64,000 bases of DNA from Hymenobacter terrenus (GCF_000972495.1 NZ_LATM01000001.1:517241-581240); one strand, 5' to 3'. Numbered from the stretch's first letter, positions 50,747 to 60,269 are shown. Numbers and translations: made by a program. The notes: generated by a model not told the origin, from the letters alone.

Positions 50747-50940
50747 AGGAGGGGCAGAAAGTGAATAATGAGGGTAGAGGCAGCATTATGCTAAGCGAAC
50801 GAAATATACAGTGCCCCGCGCAATTGACGGGGTTGTGTTTCGGCACAGCGTAACCGAAGTAACCCGGTTTAAGTTGAAGCCGGAGGAAATAATGTTTGCT
50901 GCGCACCCTATTTAGCCCGGTCCCTTTCCTGCTTTTCGCC

Positions 50941-52335
50941 ATGTCAATCGAATCTTATAATCCTTACACGGGCCGCACGCTGCGCCGTTTCACCGCTTTC
51001 AGCTGGGCCAAGACCGAGCGTATTCTGGGCCAGGCGCACCGGGCGGCGGCCGCGTGGCAGGCCACGTCGTTTGGCCACCGGGCCGGCATTTTGCGGGCCG
51101 CCGCCGCACTGCTGCGTGAGCGGCAGGACGACCTGGCCCGCCTCATGGCTCTGGAAATGGGCAAACCCGTAACCGACGGTCGTGCCGAAGTGCTAAAGTG
51201 CGCCGCGTGCTGCGAGTTCTACGCCGAGCACGCCGAAGGTTTTCTGGCCGATGAAATCATCGAAACGGATGCCCACCGCAGCTTCATCAGCCACCAGCCG
51301 CTGGGGGTGGTGCTGGCCATCATGCCCTGGAACTTCCCGTTCTGGCAGGTGGTGCGCTTTGCCGCCCCGGCGCTGATGGCTGGCAACGTGGGCCTGCTCA
51401 AGCACGCGTCCAACGTGCCGCAGTGCGCGCTGGCGCTGGAAAAAATATTTCACGATGCGGGCCTGCCACCGGCCTGCTTCCGCACCCTGCTTATCGGCTC
51501 CGACCTGGTGGAAAAACTGCTGACCGACGACCGGGTGCGCGCCGCCACTCTCACCGGTAGCGAAGCCGCCGGCGCCTCCGTGGCCGCCATCGCGGGGGCG
51601 CAGATTAAGAAAACCGTGCTGGAGCTGGGCGGCTCCGATGCCTTCATCGTACTGGCTGATGCCGATGTGGCCCTGGCTGCCAAAACCGCCGCTCAGGCCC
51701 GCATGATAAACACCGGCCAGAGCTGCATCGCGGCGAAGCGCTTCATCGTGGAGAAGCCGGTTATCAGAGAATTTATTACGCAGCTGAAGACCCACTTGCT
51801 GGCCATGCGCTCCGGCGACCCGCTCGACGAAGCCACTCAATACGGCCCGCTGGCCCGCCCCGATTTGGCCGATGAGCTGACCCAGCAAGTAGCGGATTCG
51901 GTGGGTCAAGGTGCCAAAATAGAGCTGCACGGCGGCCAAGCCAAGCCCGGCACTGCTTTATTCCGGCCCATGATTCTGACCAACATCAAGCCCGGCCAGC
52001 GCGCTTATGCGGAGGAATTCTTCGGCCCGGTAGCCTTGGTGCTTGAAGCCAAAAACGCCGATGATGCCGTGCGCCTGGCCAACGACTCGCGGTTTGGTCT
52101 GGGTGCCTCAATCTGGACCCAGGACGTGCAAAAAGGCGAAGCTCTGGCCCGACAAGTGGAGAGCGGCGCTGTGTTTGTCAATGGCCTCGTCAAATCCATG
52201 CCCGAGCTGCCATTTGGTGGCGTCAAGAAGTCGGGCTACGGGCGGGAGCTGTCGTACCTCGGCATTCGCGAGTTCGTGAACCAAAAGTCAATCTGGATTG
52301 GCAAGGAAGTGGTTCAGAAAGCCAAAACGGAATAG
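50941..52335 (+). CDS. NAD(P)-dependent succinate-semialdehyde dehydrogenase-like aldehyde dehydrogenase
   Basis: A 464-residue protein from ATG 50941 (MSIESYNPYTGRTLRRFTAF). The fold is complete: IMPWNFPFWQVVRFAAPALMAGN, the TLTGSEAAGASVA cofactor loop, the general-base Glu in VLELGGSDAFIVL, the catalytic Cys in NTGQSCIAAKRF, and EEFFGPVALVL and PFGGVKKSGYGRE at the end. Length and motifs match the shorter SSADH group (like E. coli YneI). Its substrate is most likely succinate semialdehyde or a related omega-aldehyde. Confidence 0.87.
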   Translation: MSIESYNPYTGRTLRRFTAFSWAKTERILGQAHRAAAAWQATSFGHRAGILRAAAALLRERQDDLARLMALEMGKPVTDGRAEVLKCAACCEFYAEHAEGFLADEIIETDAHRSFISHQPLGVVLAIMPWNFPFWQVVRFAAPALMAGNVGLLKHASNVPQCALALEKIFHDAGLPPACFRTLLIGSDLVEKLLTDDRVRAATLTGSEAAGASVAAIAGAQIKKTVLELGGSDAFIVLADADVALAAKTAAQARMINTGQSCIAAKRFIVEKPVIREFITQLKTHLLAMRSGDPLDEATQYGPLARPDLADELTQQVADSVGQGAKIELHGGQAKPGTALFRPMILTNIKPGQRAYAEEFFGPVALVLEAKNADDAVRLANDSRFGLGASIWTQDVQKGEALARQVESGAVFVNGLVKSMPELPFGGVKKSGYGRELSYLGIREFVNQKSIWIGKEVVQKAKTE

Positions 52336-52364
52336 CAACAGACCTGGGGCCCTATCTCAGTAGG

Positions 52365-52395
52365 ACGTCATGCAGAGCGCAACGAAGCATCTCGC
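52365..52395. repeat. Dispersed intergenic repeat, copy 3
   Basis: Contains ACGTCATGCAGAGCGCAACG then AAGCATCTCGC. It is related to the sequences at 22075-22110 and 27149-27194 and lies between the aldehyde dehydrogenase and YdcF genes. Confidence 0.45.
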
Positions 52396-52442
52396 TCGGC
52401 TAGTTTGAATAAGTTCTGAGCCCGTGCTTGTGGTAGCCGGTG

Positions 52443-53216
52443 CTACAGATAACCTAGCGCCTTGTACATCAGCCATCCGCTTATCTCGTGTACCAGCAGG
52501 CTCCAGTTTTCCAGAGCCTCGGCGCTGGGCACCAGCCAGTAATTGGGCGTGTAAGTGCGGTCGGAACTGCGAAAGCCGGCAGGGAAGGAAATGGGCTGCA
52601 AACCCACTTTGCGGAAGCAGCCCAGCGCCCGCCGCTGATGAAACGCCGACGTGACGAGCACCAACGACTTAATATCGGGGTGTGCGGCCAATAACTGCTT
52701 AGTGAACAAGGCGTTTTCGCGGGTGTTGCGGCTTTTTTCCTCCAGCAAAATGTCCGAAGCCGGCACGCCGGCTAGGCGGAGCAGCGTGGCCAAATCTCCG
52801 GCCTCGGTGTGGGCCTTGCTGAGCACTGACCCGGAGCCGCCTGAAATGATGATGCGGCGCACCCGCCCGGCGCGGTACAGCCACAAGGTATTGGTGAAGC
52901 GGTCGGCGCCGGGGCCGAGGTACACTCGGTCGTGAGGCGATTTATCGACCAACGTGATGCCAGTGAGCAGCACGGCGGCATCGGCGCGGGTGGGTAGGGC
53001 GGCCAGTGGCACGGGCGGGCGCTCCCAGGCCAGCAGGGCTTCGTTGACGAGGGCCGAATTGGTGCCGACGAGCAGCAGTGCCACCACTGCCCGCAGCCAC
53101 TGGCGCTGCCGGTGCGGCTGCCGGGCTACCAAGGCGGCCAGTAGCAGCGCCAACAGCCACACCGTGGGCAGCAGCAGGAGGTCGAGGAGTTTGGAGAGCA
53201 GGAAAAACACCCCCAA
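52443..53216 (-). CDS. YdcF-family (DUF218/SanA-ElyC type) membrane protein
   Basis: A 257-residue protein with two N-terminal membrane helices (LLDLLLLPTVWLLALLLAALV, WLRAVVALLLVGTNSALV). The periplasmic domain carries the DUF218 motifs AVLLTGITLVDK, RIIISGGSGSV, DILLEEKSRNTRENA and SLVLVTSAFHQRRAL. ElyC/SanA relatives support envelope integrity through peptidoglycan or enterobacterial antigen metabolism. It lies 37 bp after the DUF885 gene on the same strand. Confidence 0.87.
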   Translation of the reverse strand: MGVFFLLSKLLDLLLLPTVWLLALLLAALVARQPHRQRQWLRAVVALLLVGTNSALVNEALLAWERPPVPLAALPTRADAAVLLTGITLVDKSPHDRVYLGPGADRFTNTLWLYRAGRVRRIIISGGSGSVLSKAHTEAGDLATLLRLAGVPASDILLEEKSRNTRENALFTKQLLAAHPDIKSLVLVTSAFHQRRALGCFRKVGLQPISFPAGFRSSDRTYTPNYWLVPSAEALENWSLLVHEISGWLMYKALGYL

Positions 53217-53253
53217 ATGTAGGCTGCTGCCCCGTGGTCGTACCGAGTACCGC

Positions 53254-55008
53254 CTACTTGCGCAGCAGCAATTCGCGGATGTATTTCACCGGCGCACTGC
53301 CGTAGCTAAGAAAGTTTTCGTGGAATGCTTTCAGGTCGAATTCCTTATCTTGTTTCTGCTTCAGCTCTTCGCGCAGGGCATAAATCTCGGAGTAGCCGGT
53401 GAAGTAGCTGCTGAGCTGCACTTGGCTCAGGGTGGCGCGCAGCCACTTGCCACGGGCCTCGGCTTCCTCCTGAAAACCGTCGAGGCGCAGCATGGCCACC
53501 GCGTCTTTCTCGCTCATATTGTCGACCTGAATGGCGTGGTCGATGATGGTGTTCAGGGTCACGCGCATGTTCCACTTATCCCAGAGCAGCCACATTTCGT
53601 CGGAGTTGTTGCCGTAGCCGTTTTCCAGCATCATGCGCTCGGTATACACGGCCCAGCCCTCAATCATGGCGCCGTTGCCGAAAATACTTTTTACCAGCGA
53701 GGGCGAACGGTTGGCGTACACCAGCTGGGTGTAGTGGCCCGGAATGGCCTCGTGGATATTGAGGATTTGCAGGGTGTAGTCGTTGTATTCGCGCAGGTAG
53801 CTTTCGGCCTGGGCGGGCGTCCATTCGGCGGGCAGGGGCTCCACATTGTAGTAGGTGTTAGCGCCCTTGTCGTAAGGGCCGGGGGCCGATACGCTGGCGC
53901 CCGCGCCGCTGCCGCGCATGTAGAGCGGGGTTTCGCGCACCACGAGCGGCTTGCTGGGGTCCTGAGTCAGTAATTTGTGCTCATTCACAAAGGCCACGAG
54001 CGTGGGAATCTGGCGCTTCACGGCGTCCACGAAACCGTCGCGCGGGGCGTGTTTCAGCGTGAGCTGGTTCACGACGGACCTAATCAGGGCCAGCGTGTCG
54101 GCGGGGGCTTTTTGGCCGGGGAAATACTTGGGGTAGAGCCGGGCGGCGCGGTGGCCCATGTCGTGCAACAGCTCCGCCTTGTGCTTCAGGGCTTGCTGGT
54201 AGACTTCGGCAGCCGAGAAATGTGACTGAATATCGTAGGCAAACTTCTGCTCGAACAAGTTTTTGCCGATGCGGAACGAACGGTACTTGCCCACCGATAG
54301 CACCTCATTCTTCAGAAAATCTAGGTAGCCTTGCACGGCCTGCCGAGTGGTGGCAATGTGGTCGGTCAACGTTTTTTTCTCCTGCTCGGTCAGCCCCGAT
54401 TTGCGCACCGAATCCGCCAGCGCCGAGCCGAATACCGCTAGGCCGCCCGCGTTTTGCCTAATGGCCAACTCCGTATGCTCTCGGGTCGGGCTGCTAAGAT
54501 TGGCCCGGGCCGCCGCGTAAAACTCGGCGGCGTGGCTGATTTTGTCAGAAATGTTGCGTAGCCGACGGTCGAGCGGGTAGTGGCGGCCGTTGAGCAGGTC
54601 GCCCACTGCCCCCCCGAGGTTGTAGTTGGAGGGGTCCCACTGCCAGCTTCTGAGGGTGTCGGCGTACCAGCGCTGGGCGCGCAGTTCGTTGCGCAGCAGG
54701 CGCAGGTCAATCTGGTTGTTGGGCGAGAGGCTGTCGAGCCCGAACGTGCTCAGCGCGGCCAGGTACTTTTGGGTGAAGGCCGCGTCGCTTTGGCGCTGAG
54801 CAGCGTTGGGAATCACCAGCAGCGAGTCGTATTTGTGGTAGCCCTGGCCAGACGCGTAACCAGGATTTTGCCGCCACAGCGCTTCAATAAACTGATTTTT
54901 GAAGGCATCGAAACGAGCATCGGGGCCGGTGGTAGCGGTGGCGGCTTTGTCGGCCTGAGAGCAGCCGGCCAGCGCTAGAATCAGCAAGGGTAAGTAGAGA
55001 AATTTCAT
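53254..55008 (-). CDS. DUF885 family lipoprotein
   Basis: About 584 residues from ATG 55008 (MKFLYLPLLILALAGCSQAD), with the lipobox LAGC. The DUF885 features are YHKYDSLLV, LDSLSPNNQIDLRLL, LNGRHYPLDRRLRNI, and the conserved HEAIPGHYTQLVY with an HExxxPGH pattern, then GWAVYTERMMLENGY. The HExxxPGH site suggests a metal-dependent hydrolase or peptidase, but the family has no agreed activity. It is probably periplasmic or outer-membrane attached. It may be co-transcribed with the YdcF-type gene. Confidence 0.88.
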   Translation of the reverse strand: MKFLYLPLLILALAGCSQADKAATATTGPDARFDAFKNQFIEALWRQNPGYASGQGYHKYDSLLVIPNAAQRQSDAAFTQKYLAALSTFGLDSLSPNNQIDLRLLRNELRAQRWYADTLRSWQWDPSNYNLGGAVGDLLNGRHYPLDRRLRNISDKISHAAEFYAAARANLSSPTREHTELAIRQNAGGLAVFGSALADSVRKSGLTEQEKKTLTDHIATTRQAVQGYLDFLKNEVLSVGKYRSFRIGKNLFEQKFAYDIQSHFSAAEVYQQALKHKAELLHDMGHRAARLYPKYFPGQKAPADTLALIRSVVNQLTLKHAPRDGFVDAVKRQIPTLVAFVNEHKLLTQDPSKPLVVRETPLYMRGSGAGASVSAPGPYDKGANTYYNVEPLPAEWTPAQAESYLREYNDYTLQILNIHEAIPGHYTQLVYANRSPSLVKSIFGNGAMIEGWAVYTERMMLENGYGNNSDEMWLLWDKWNMRVTLNTIIDHAIQVDNMSEKDAVAMLRLDGFQEEAEARGKWLRATLSQVQLSSYFTGYSEIYALREELKQKQDKEFDLKAFHENFLSYGSAPVKYIRELLLRK

Positions 55009-55139
55009 GTAAGGGTGGGGAAAGAATGGATTAGCAACGAAACGAAAGAACGTCATACTCCGCTCTGGCATGCCGGGCTAACGAGCCCGGTATGCTATAA
55101 AGGAACACCGCAAAACCCGCACGTTGCAAAGCGCCGCCG

Positions 55140-55147
55140 TAGGTTTG
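55140..55147 (+). promoter_or_regulatory. Promoter -7 element of the aspartate ammonia-lyase gene
   Basis: TAGGTTTG fits TAnnTTTG exactly, about 55 bp before the start codon. The only TTG nearby, at 55124, is closer than ideal (13 bp). Confidence 0.35.
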
Positions 55148-55202
55148 CCTAGGCGTTTTGCCTATCACTTACAAACTCAACATTCCCACCCAGCTTTTTC
55201 CC

Positions 55203-56609
55203 ATGAATACTTCCCGCATCGAACATGATTTTCTGGGTGAGCGCCTCCTCCCCGATACCGCTTACTACGGCATCCAAACCCTGCGTGCGCTCGAAAATTT
55301 TGCCATCACTGGCATTCCCATCAATACTGAGCCGCTGTTTGTACAGGCCCTGGCTTTCGTGAAAAAAGGCGCCGCCCTGGCCAACCGCGACTTGGGCGTG
55401 CTGCCCGTACCCATTGCTACGGCCATTGCCGCGGCCTGCGACCGGGTGGCGGCCGGCGAGTTCGACAACCAGTTCCTCACCGACATGATTCAGGGCGGGG
55501 CGGGCACCTCGGTCAACATGAATGCCAACGAGGTAATCGCCAACGTAGCTCTCGAAATCATGGGGCACCAGAAGGGCGAATACCAGTACTGCCACCCCAA
55601 CAACCACGTCAACTGCTCGCAAAGCACCAACGACGCCTACCCCACTGCCTTCCGCATCGCTCTCAACAACAAGCTGGTGGGCTACCGCGAAACGCTGTAT
55701 AACCTGGCCGATGCCTTTGCCGCGAAGGGCGAAGAGTTTCACGACATCCTCAAAATGGGGCGCACCCAGTTGCAGGATGCCGTGCCCATGAGCATGGGCG
55801 ACGAGTTCCACGCCTTCGCCACCAACCTGCGCGAGGAACTGCTGCGCATCGACGACTCCCGCCGCCTCATCGACGAAATCAACATGGGCGCCACCGCCAT
55901 CGGCACCCGCGTGAACGCGCCGACCGGCTACCCCGAGCTAGTGACCGAATACCTGCGCGACATCACCGGCCTCAACCTGACCCTGGCCGGCGACCTGTTT
56001 GAGGCGACCTACGATACGGGCGCCTACGTGCAGCTCTCCGGCGTGCTGAAGCGCACGGCCGTGAAGCTCTCCAAAATCTGCAACGATTTGCGCCTGCTAT
56101 CCTCTGGCCCACGCACGGGCATTAACGAAATCAACCTGCCGCCGCTGCAGCCTGGCTCCAGCATTATGCCCGGCAAGGTAAACCCCGTGGTGCCCGAAGT
56201 AGTGAACCAGACGGCTTTCTACGTCATCGGCGCCGACCTCACCGTGACCATGGCCGCCGAAGCCGGCCAGCTCCAGCTCAACGTGATGGAGCCCGTGATT
56301 TCCTTCGCCCTGTTCACCTCCATTTCCTACATGACCAACGCCTGCCGCACCCTGCGCGAGAAGTGCGTGGTCGGCATCACGGCCAACAAGGCCCACGCCG
56401 AAAACCTCGTGCGCAACAGCATCGGCATCGTCACCCAGCTCAACCCCGTCATCGGGTACGAGGCTTCCGCCGAAATCGCCAAGGAAGCCCTCAAAACCGG
56501 TAAATCCGTCCACGATATCGCCGTGGTGGAGCGCCAATTGTTGACCGAGGAGAAATGGAACGAGATTTTCACATTCGAAAACCTGATTCGCCCCGTCTTT
56601 ATCCAATAA
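55203..56609 (+). CDS. aspA: Aspartate ammonia-lyase
   Basis: A 468-residue protein from ATG 55203 (MNTSRIEHDFLGERLLPDTA). The start has the AspA consensus RxExDxLGE and AYYGIQTLRALENF. GAGTSVNMNANEVIAN, NDAYPTAFRI, and the catalytic loop GSSIMPGKVNPVVPEVVNQ with the essential serine identify the aspartase/fumarase family. KMGRTQLQDAVPM is the second substrate-binding region. The TLRA rather than PLxS pattern after the YYG motif favours aspartase over fumarase. The enzyme converts L-aspartate to fumarate and ammonia. Confidence 0.9.
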   Translation: MNTSRIEHDFLGERLLPDTAYYGIQTLRALENFAITGIPINTEPLFVQALAFVKKGAALANRDLGVLPVPIATAIAAACDRVAAGEFDNQFLTDMIQGGAGTSVNMNANEVIANVALEIMGHQKGEYQYCHPNNHVNCSQSTNDAYPTAFRIALNNKLVGYRETLYNLADAFAAKGEEFHDILKMGRTQLQDAVPMSMGDEFHAFATNLREELLRIDDSRRLIDEINMGATAIGTRVNAPTGYPELVTEYLRDITGLNLTLAGDLFEATYDTGAYVQLSGVLKRTAVKLSKICNDLRLLSSGPRTGINEINLPPLQPGSSIMPGKVNPVVPEVVNQTAFYVIGADLTVTMAAEAGQLQLNVMEPVISFALFTSISYMTNACRTLREKCVVGITANKAHAENLVRNSIGIVTQLNPVIGYEASAEIAKEALKTGKSVHDIAVVERQLLTEEKWNEIFTFENLIRPVFIQ

Positions 56610-56629
56610 TACATCGCAACGAATTGTGG

Positions 56630-56668
56630 CGCGTAGCCTTTGCTACGCGTATCGCCGCCCTGCGGCGA
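56630..56668. repeat. Short palindromic intergenic repeat
   Basis: CGCGTAGC-CTTT-GCTACGCG at 56630-56649 belongs to the same palindrome family as those at 12321 and 49154. It is followed by a second small hairpin at 56652-56668 (CGCCGC/GCGGCG). The location right after the aspA stop suggests it may also act as a terminator. Confidence 0.55.
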
Positions 56669-56785
56669 AGGCGGCAATGCGTCACAGTCCCGCACCCTAT
56701 TTACTCAAACCGCCGTAGCCTTTTAGCTATGAGCGCGAAGCAGGGAGCTATCCGCCGAAAAGCCCCATACCAGCCGCCGTCCGCG

Positions 56786-56793
56786 TATTTTTG
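56786..56793 (+). promoter_or_regulatory. Promoter -7 element of the SWIM gene
   Basis: TATTTTTG matches TAnnTTTG exactly and lies 27 bp before ATG 56821. No -33 TTG is seen at the expected spacing. Confidence 0.35.
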
Positions 56794-56820
56794 GCGGCGC
56801 CTCCCAGCTTTTCAGTAGTC

Positions 56821-58629
56821 ATGTTTACCCGCCAAACCCTGCGCCGCCTGGCCAACGCCAACAGCTTCCAGCGCGGAGAAGATTATTACGATGAAGGCAG
56901 CGTAACCAAGCTGCGCCGCGAGGGCGACGGCTTCCACGCCAGCATCCGGGGCAGCCGGAGCTACCGCGTGACGCTGCGCCTAGCCGCCGCGAGGCCGGAA
57001 TTTACCTGTAACTGCCCCTACTCGTTCGATGGCATCTGCAAGCACGCCGTGGCCCTGGGCCTGGCCGTGCTCGATGCCTACGGCACCGCCCTGGCCAGCC
57101 CGCCCCCAACCACCACCCCGTCTCCCAACGCCCTCCCTGCCGCTCTCAAGGCCGTCTGGGCCGACCGCAAAAAGTCCGACAAGCTGCGCTTCCTCAAGCA
57201 GGCGCTGGCCAAAAACGACGACCTGGCCCGGCAGTTTCTGGGGTTCGGTATCCAGCCCGTGCCCGTTTCCAACACCGCCCTGCTCGCCACCCTGCCCCAG
57301 CGGCTCGCCGACACGTTGGAAGTACTGGAGTTTGACGAAGAGTTTTGGGAGAACAGCGAGGCCAATTACGAAGACGACGAGGGCGACGCCTTAGCCGAAG
57401 CCACTGAGGACGCCCTCCGCGATGCTCTGGCGTCCTTCGTGGCCGAGTTGCTGGGCCTCGCCCGCGGCGGCCAGCTCAGCACCGCACTGCGCTACTGGGC
57501 CACGGCGTGCGCGGCCATCTATCAGGTGGAGGGGCCAGCCAGTGACGACTACGGCTCGTTTGGCCACTACGGCACCGACGTGCTGCGCCAATGGCACGCC
57601 GACCTGGCCGCCACGGGCTGGCCCGCCGTGCTGCTCACCGCCGTCATTCCGCCCGCCGAGCTGGAAGCGGCGCTGCGGTGGCTAGGCCAATACCTCGCCA
57701 ACCCACCAGCCAAGTGGGCTGATTTTGAGGAAAGCTGGCTACCCCTGCTCTTCTCCCTGGCCGCCGACCCTGGCGCCGCCCCGCTACTAGCGTCCCACCT
57801 GGAGCGGTCCTACCTCAGCCCCGCGGCCCGGACCCGCCTCGCGCTGCGCAGCGCCCAGACCCTCACCAACGACACCGCCTGGCAGGAAGCCGCCGAAACC
57901 CTGCTCACTACGGATGCCACCGTGGCCCAACAGCTGCTGAATTTCTACGCCAACCAGGCCGACGGCCCCGCCCTGCTGCGCACCGCCACTGCCGCCTTCA
58001 CCACCTGGCCCGACCGGTTCGGCACCTACGTCCTCAGCACCTTCACCCCGGCCCAGGCCCCCGACCTCTACCACGCTGCCCTGCGCCACCACACCCTCGC
58101 CAACAGCAGCCTCGAAGACTTTGAACGCCTGCGCCCCCTGCTGCAACCAGCCGCTATCCGGGCCTTCGTGCAGGAAGCTGTGGCCGCTGCCCAGGCCCGG
58201 CGCGGCAGCGTGGCCTTCGCCGCCGAGCTCCTGGTCCGCGAAGGCGATACCGCCGAACTCCGTGACTTCGTGCTGGGCCTGGAGTGGATAACCGTGAGCC
58301 CGCCCTACCATACCGAAATTGCGCTGCTACGCCTCGTTACCACCGATCCCACGCCCCTCATGCTGGAGCTGGAAACCCGCACCCGCGCCTACCTCAACGG
58401 CCGCGCCAACACCAAGCGCGGCACTTTCCTATACGACCGCATTGGCCGCTGGCTGGTCACCGTGCGCGGCGCCGCCCCCCGCCTCACCGAGCCCGTGCTC
58501 CGCCTGGCCCAGGAGCTGCGCGAAGAGTTCCCCACCCTCCACGGCCTGAAAGATATTCTGCGCCGCGAGGGGCTGCTGGTGACGGAACCGGTCCCCGTGA
58601 AGGCCAAGCCGGGCCGGCGAGGGCAGTAG
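56821..58629 (+). CDS. SWIM zinc-finger protein
   Basis: A 602-residue protein from ATG 56821 (MFTRQTLRRLANANSFQRGE). The SWIM motif is CNCPYSFDGICKHAVALGLA (CxC then CxH) near residues 62-82; it is followed by a long helical region of HEAT/TPR-like character (YLSPAARTRLALRSAQTLTN, DFERLRPLLQPAAIRAF). SWIM zinc fingers bind nucleic acid or protein and appear next to helicases or in bacterial regulatory proteins. No SNF2 helicase partner is seen nearby. The start lies just after a promoter-like element. Confidence 0.85.
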   Translation: MFTRQTLRRLANANSFQRGEDYYDEGSVTKLRREGDGFHASIRGSRSYRVTLRLAAARPEFTCNCPYSFDGICKHAVALGLAVLDAYGTALASPPPTTTPSPNALPAALKAVWADRKKSDKLRFLKQALAKNDDLARQFLGFGIQPVPVSNTALLATLPQRLADTLEVLEFDEEFWENSEANYEDDEGDALAEATEDALRDALASFVAELLGLARGGQLSTALRYWATACAAIYQVEGPASDDYGSFGHYGTDVLRQWHADLAATGWPAVLLTAVIPPAELEAALRWLGQYLANPPAKWADFEESWLPLLFSLAADPGAAPLLASHLERSYLSPAARTRLALRSAQTLTNDTAWQEAAETLLTTDATVAQQLLNFYANQADGPALLRTATAAFTTWPDRFGTYVLSTFTPAQAPDLYHAALRHHTLANSSLEDFERLRPLLQPAAIRAFVQEAVAAAQARRGSVAFAAELLVREGDTAELRDFVLGLEWITVSPPYHTEIALLRLVTTDPTPLMLELETRTRAYLNGRANTKRGTFLYDRIGRWLVTVRGAAPRLTEPVLRLAQELREEFPTLHGLKDILRREGLLVTEPVPVKAKPGRRGQ

Positions 58630-58795
58630 CTTCCTGCGGATGCTGATAGTAGGCTGTTTCACACACTGAGCGGAATACAACAAGCCACTGTAGAATCAGC
58701 TTCGCGCTTGTACCTGACCTAACCTACTGCTACGATGATTTTATTTTCTAACCTCATCAATTTAGAAGTATATTGACTCGCAATTAAATCTTTCC

Positions 58796-59213
58796 ATGAA
58801 TAAATACATTTCATTTTTAATAATTACATTCAACTCTACTTTTAGCTGAAATAGCAATCGGTTTCATAGTACTCTTTTTTAGTTCAGCTGAGCATAGGGG
58901 AGTTCATGAAAGTGTAATACTATGGAATTTATGGAGGGTATTATTTTACGGTTTGCCGTTTTCTATCTTGTATTTCATGCTTTTCAAGTATTTTTTTAAA
59001 TTAAATTTTTATCCTCCTCTGTTACATTCTATCTTCAATTTAGTAATTTATGCTTTGCTGTCTTATCTATCCGAAATTATTTGGGGAAAAAATATCCCCT
59101 TGCCTCCAAGGGAAATTATGTTCTATACAACATGCATTGCAATTTTCTTCAGCCCACTAATTTTGGGGCAAATAGCTTACTTTCAAAAAGTCATGAAAAG
59201 TGAAGTTGTTTAG
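58796..59213 (+). pseudogene. AT-rich gene for a four-helix membrane protein, frameshifted
   Basis: From ATG 58796 a first frame reads MNKYISFLIITFNSTFS and stops at 58849. A second frame, open from 58824, reads LLLAEIAIGFIVLFFSSAEH, then WNLWRVLFYGLPFSILYFML, a third hydrophobic run (LHSIFNLVIYALLSYLS) and a fourth (IMFYTTCIAIFFSPLILG), ending at 59213. One indel between 58824 and 58846 would join them into a protein of about 138 residues with four helices. The composition is far more AT-rich than all neighbours, which points to horizontal origin. No family is recognised. Confidence 0.55.
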
Positions 59214-59217
59214 TTAC

Positions 59218-59351
59218 GAGAGCATCAAAAAGTGTGGGGCAGGCAATGGAGAAACGACTGGTTAGTGGATGGCCTTTACCGGTAGGTTCGGCTTCCCAGG
59301 TTAGGCCGAGAGGTTGCCTGACCCCACTGCCCCACACTTTTTGATGCTCTC
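59218..59351. mobile_element. MITE-like element with perfect 25-bp terminal inverted repeats
   Basis: The 25 bases at 59218-59242 (GAGAGCATCAAAAAGTGTGG, then GGCAG) are exactly complementary to those at 59327-59351. The interior of 84 bp has no open frame of note. Such a small non-coding element with long perfect ends is what a transposase-dependent MITE looks like. It could alternatively serve as a strong terminator. No clear target duplication is seen. It abuts the AT-rich gene on the left and a truncated gene on the right. Confidence 0.6.
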
Positions 59352-60250
59352 TTATTACCGCGCCAAGCTGCTGGTAGCGCTGGGTGACACCGCACGCTGC
59401 CTACTCTCCTTCCACTGGTGCGCAAAAAAATAATGAATTCTGGACTTGGCAGTTGCTGGCCGATACCCTGCGGCCAACGGAGCCCGCTACCGCGCTGGCC
59501 TGCTACTATCGTGCCGCCCACTGCCCAAGTACCTGGGCAAAGTGCGGGAGACTCTGGCCGACATGCTTTGCCAAGCCGGGTACTTCGGCCCGGCACAGGA
59601 GCAGCTACGGCGGCTCATCCAAACCAGGCACCATTAGTTCTGCCGCTAAGCAACTGATGAACCAAGCATGGTTTGCCGAAACGTATCCAGCAGATAAGTT
59701 CTTTCATACAAAACTATTGGCCGACGCCGATGCGGCGGTGTATGGCGACCTACCCTGGCAGCCCGTAGTATTGCAGGAGTTGCTAGCCGCCACGGCCGAA
59801 AAGCCCGCCCGCGCCCGCCTGCTACCCAGTGGTCGTACGGCCCGCCCGCTAACCGTGCGTCTGAAGAAATATCCCTGGCTCAGCCAGCAGCCGCTCGGCG
59901 CCCCGCTTCAAGCGCGCTGCGAACCCGTAAACGGCATTCAGCAAGTCGTCCAGCTAGTCCCCCGCCCAGAGGGCAAGCCCTGGGATACCCGCCCCGCACC
60001 CCGACCTCAACCAGTTGCCGTAGTTACTCGGGAGTTCAACGGCTTATTGCGGATACAGGCTGCTGGGTTTGGATTCGCTGATAATGTTTTCATACCAGCC
60101 CAGCTCATCGGAAAAAATGGCTGGCAAACCGGGCAGCGACTCAAGGGCACGGCCGTTTCGCAATTCGACCAGAAAAAAGGCAAGGACGGTTGGGTAGCCG
60201 AACGAGCCGAAGCAATAGCTGCGTCGAACGAAAGACCGCCAGAATCATGA
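59352..60250 (+). pseudogene. 5'-truncated, frameshifted repeat protein with C-terminal OB-like domain
   Basis: Right after the MITE a frame reads SYYRAKLLVALGDTARCLLSF and stops at a poly-A run. The frame beginning 59384 continues NNEFWTWQLLADTLRPTEPA, shifts into LGKVRETLADMLCQAGYFGP, then shifts back at about 59630 into SAAKQLMNQAWFAETYPADK and stays open to 60250. The helical repeats resemble TPR units. The C-terminus (about last 65 residues; FNGLLRIQAAGFGFADNVFI, QTGQRLKGTAVSQFDQKKGK) looks like a cold-shock/OB barrel. The 5' part is missing and at least three shifts remain, so it is a pseudogene; the part from 59630 to 60250 could give a separate fragment. Confidence 0.5.
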
Positions 60251-60269
60251 TGATAAGTAGTAAAGAAGG

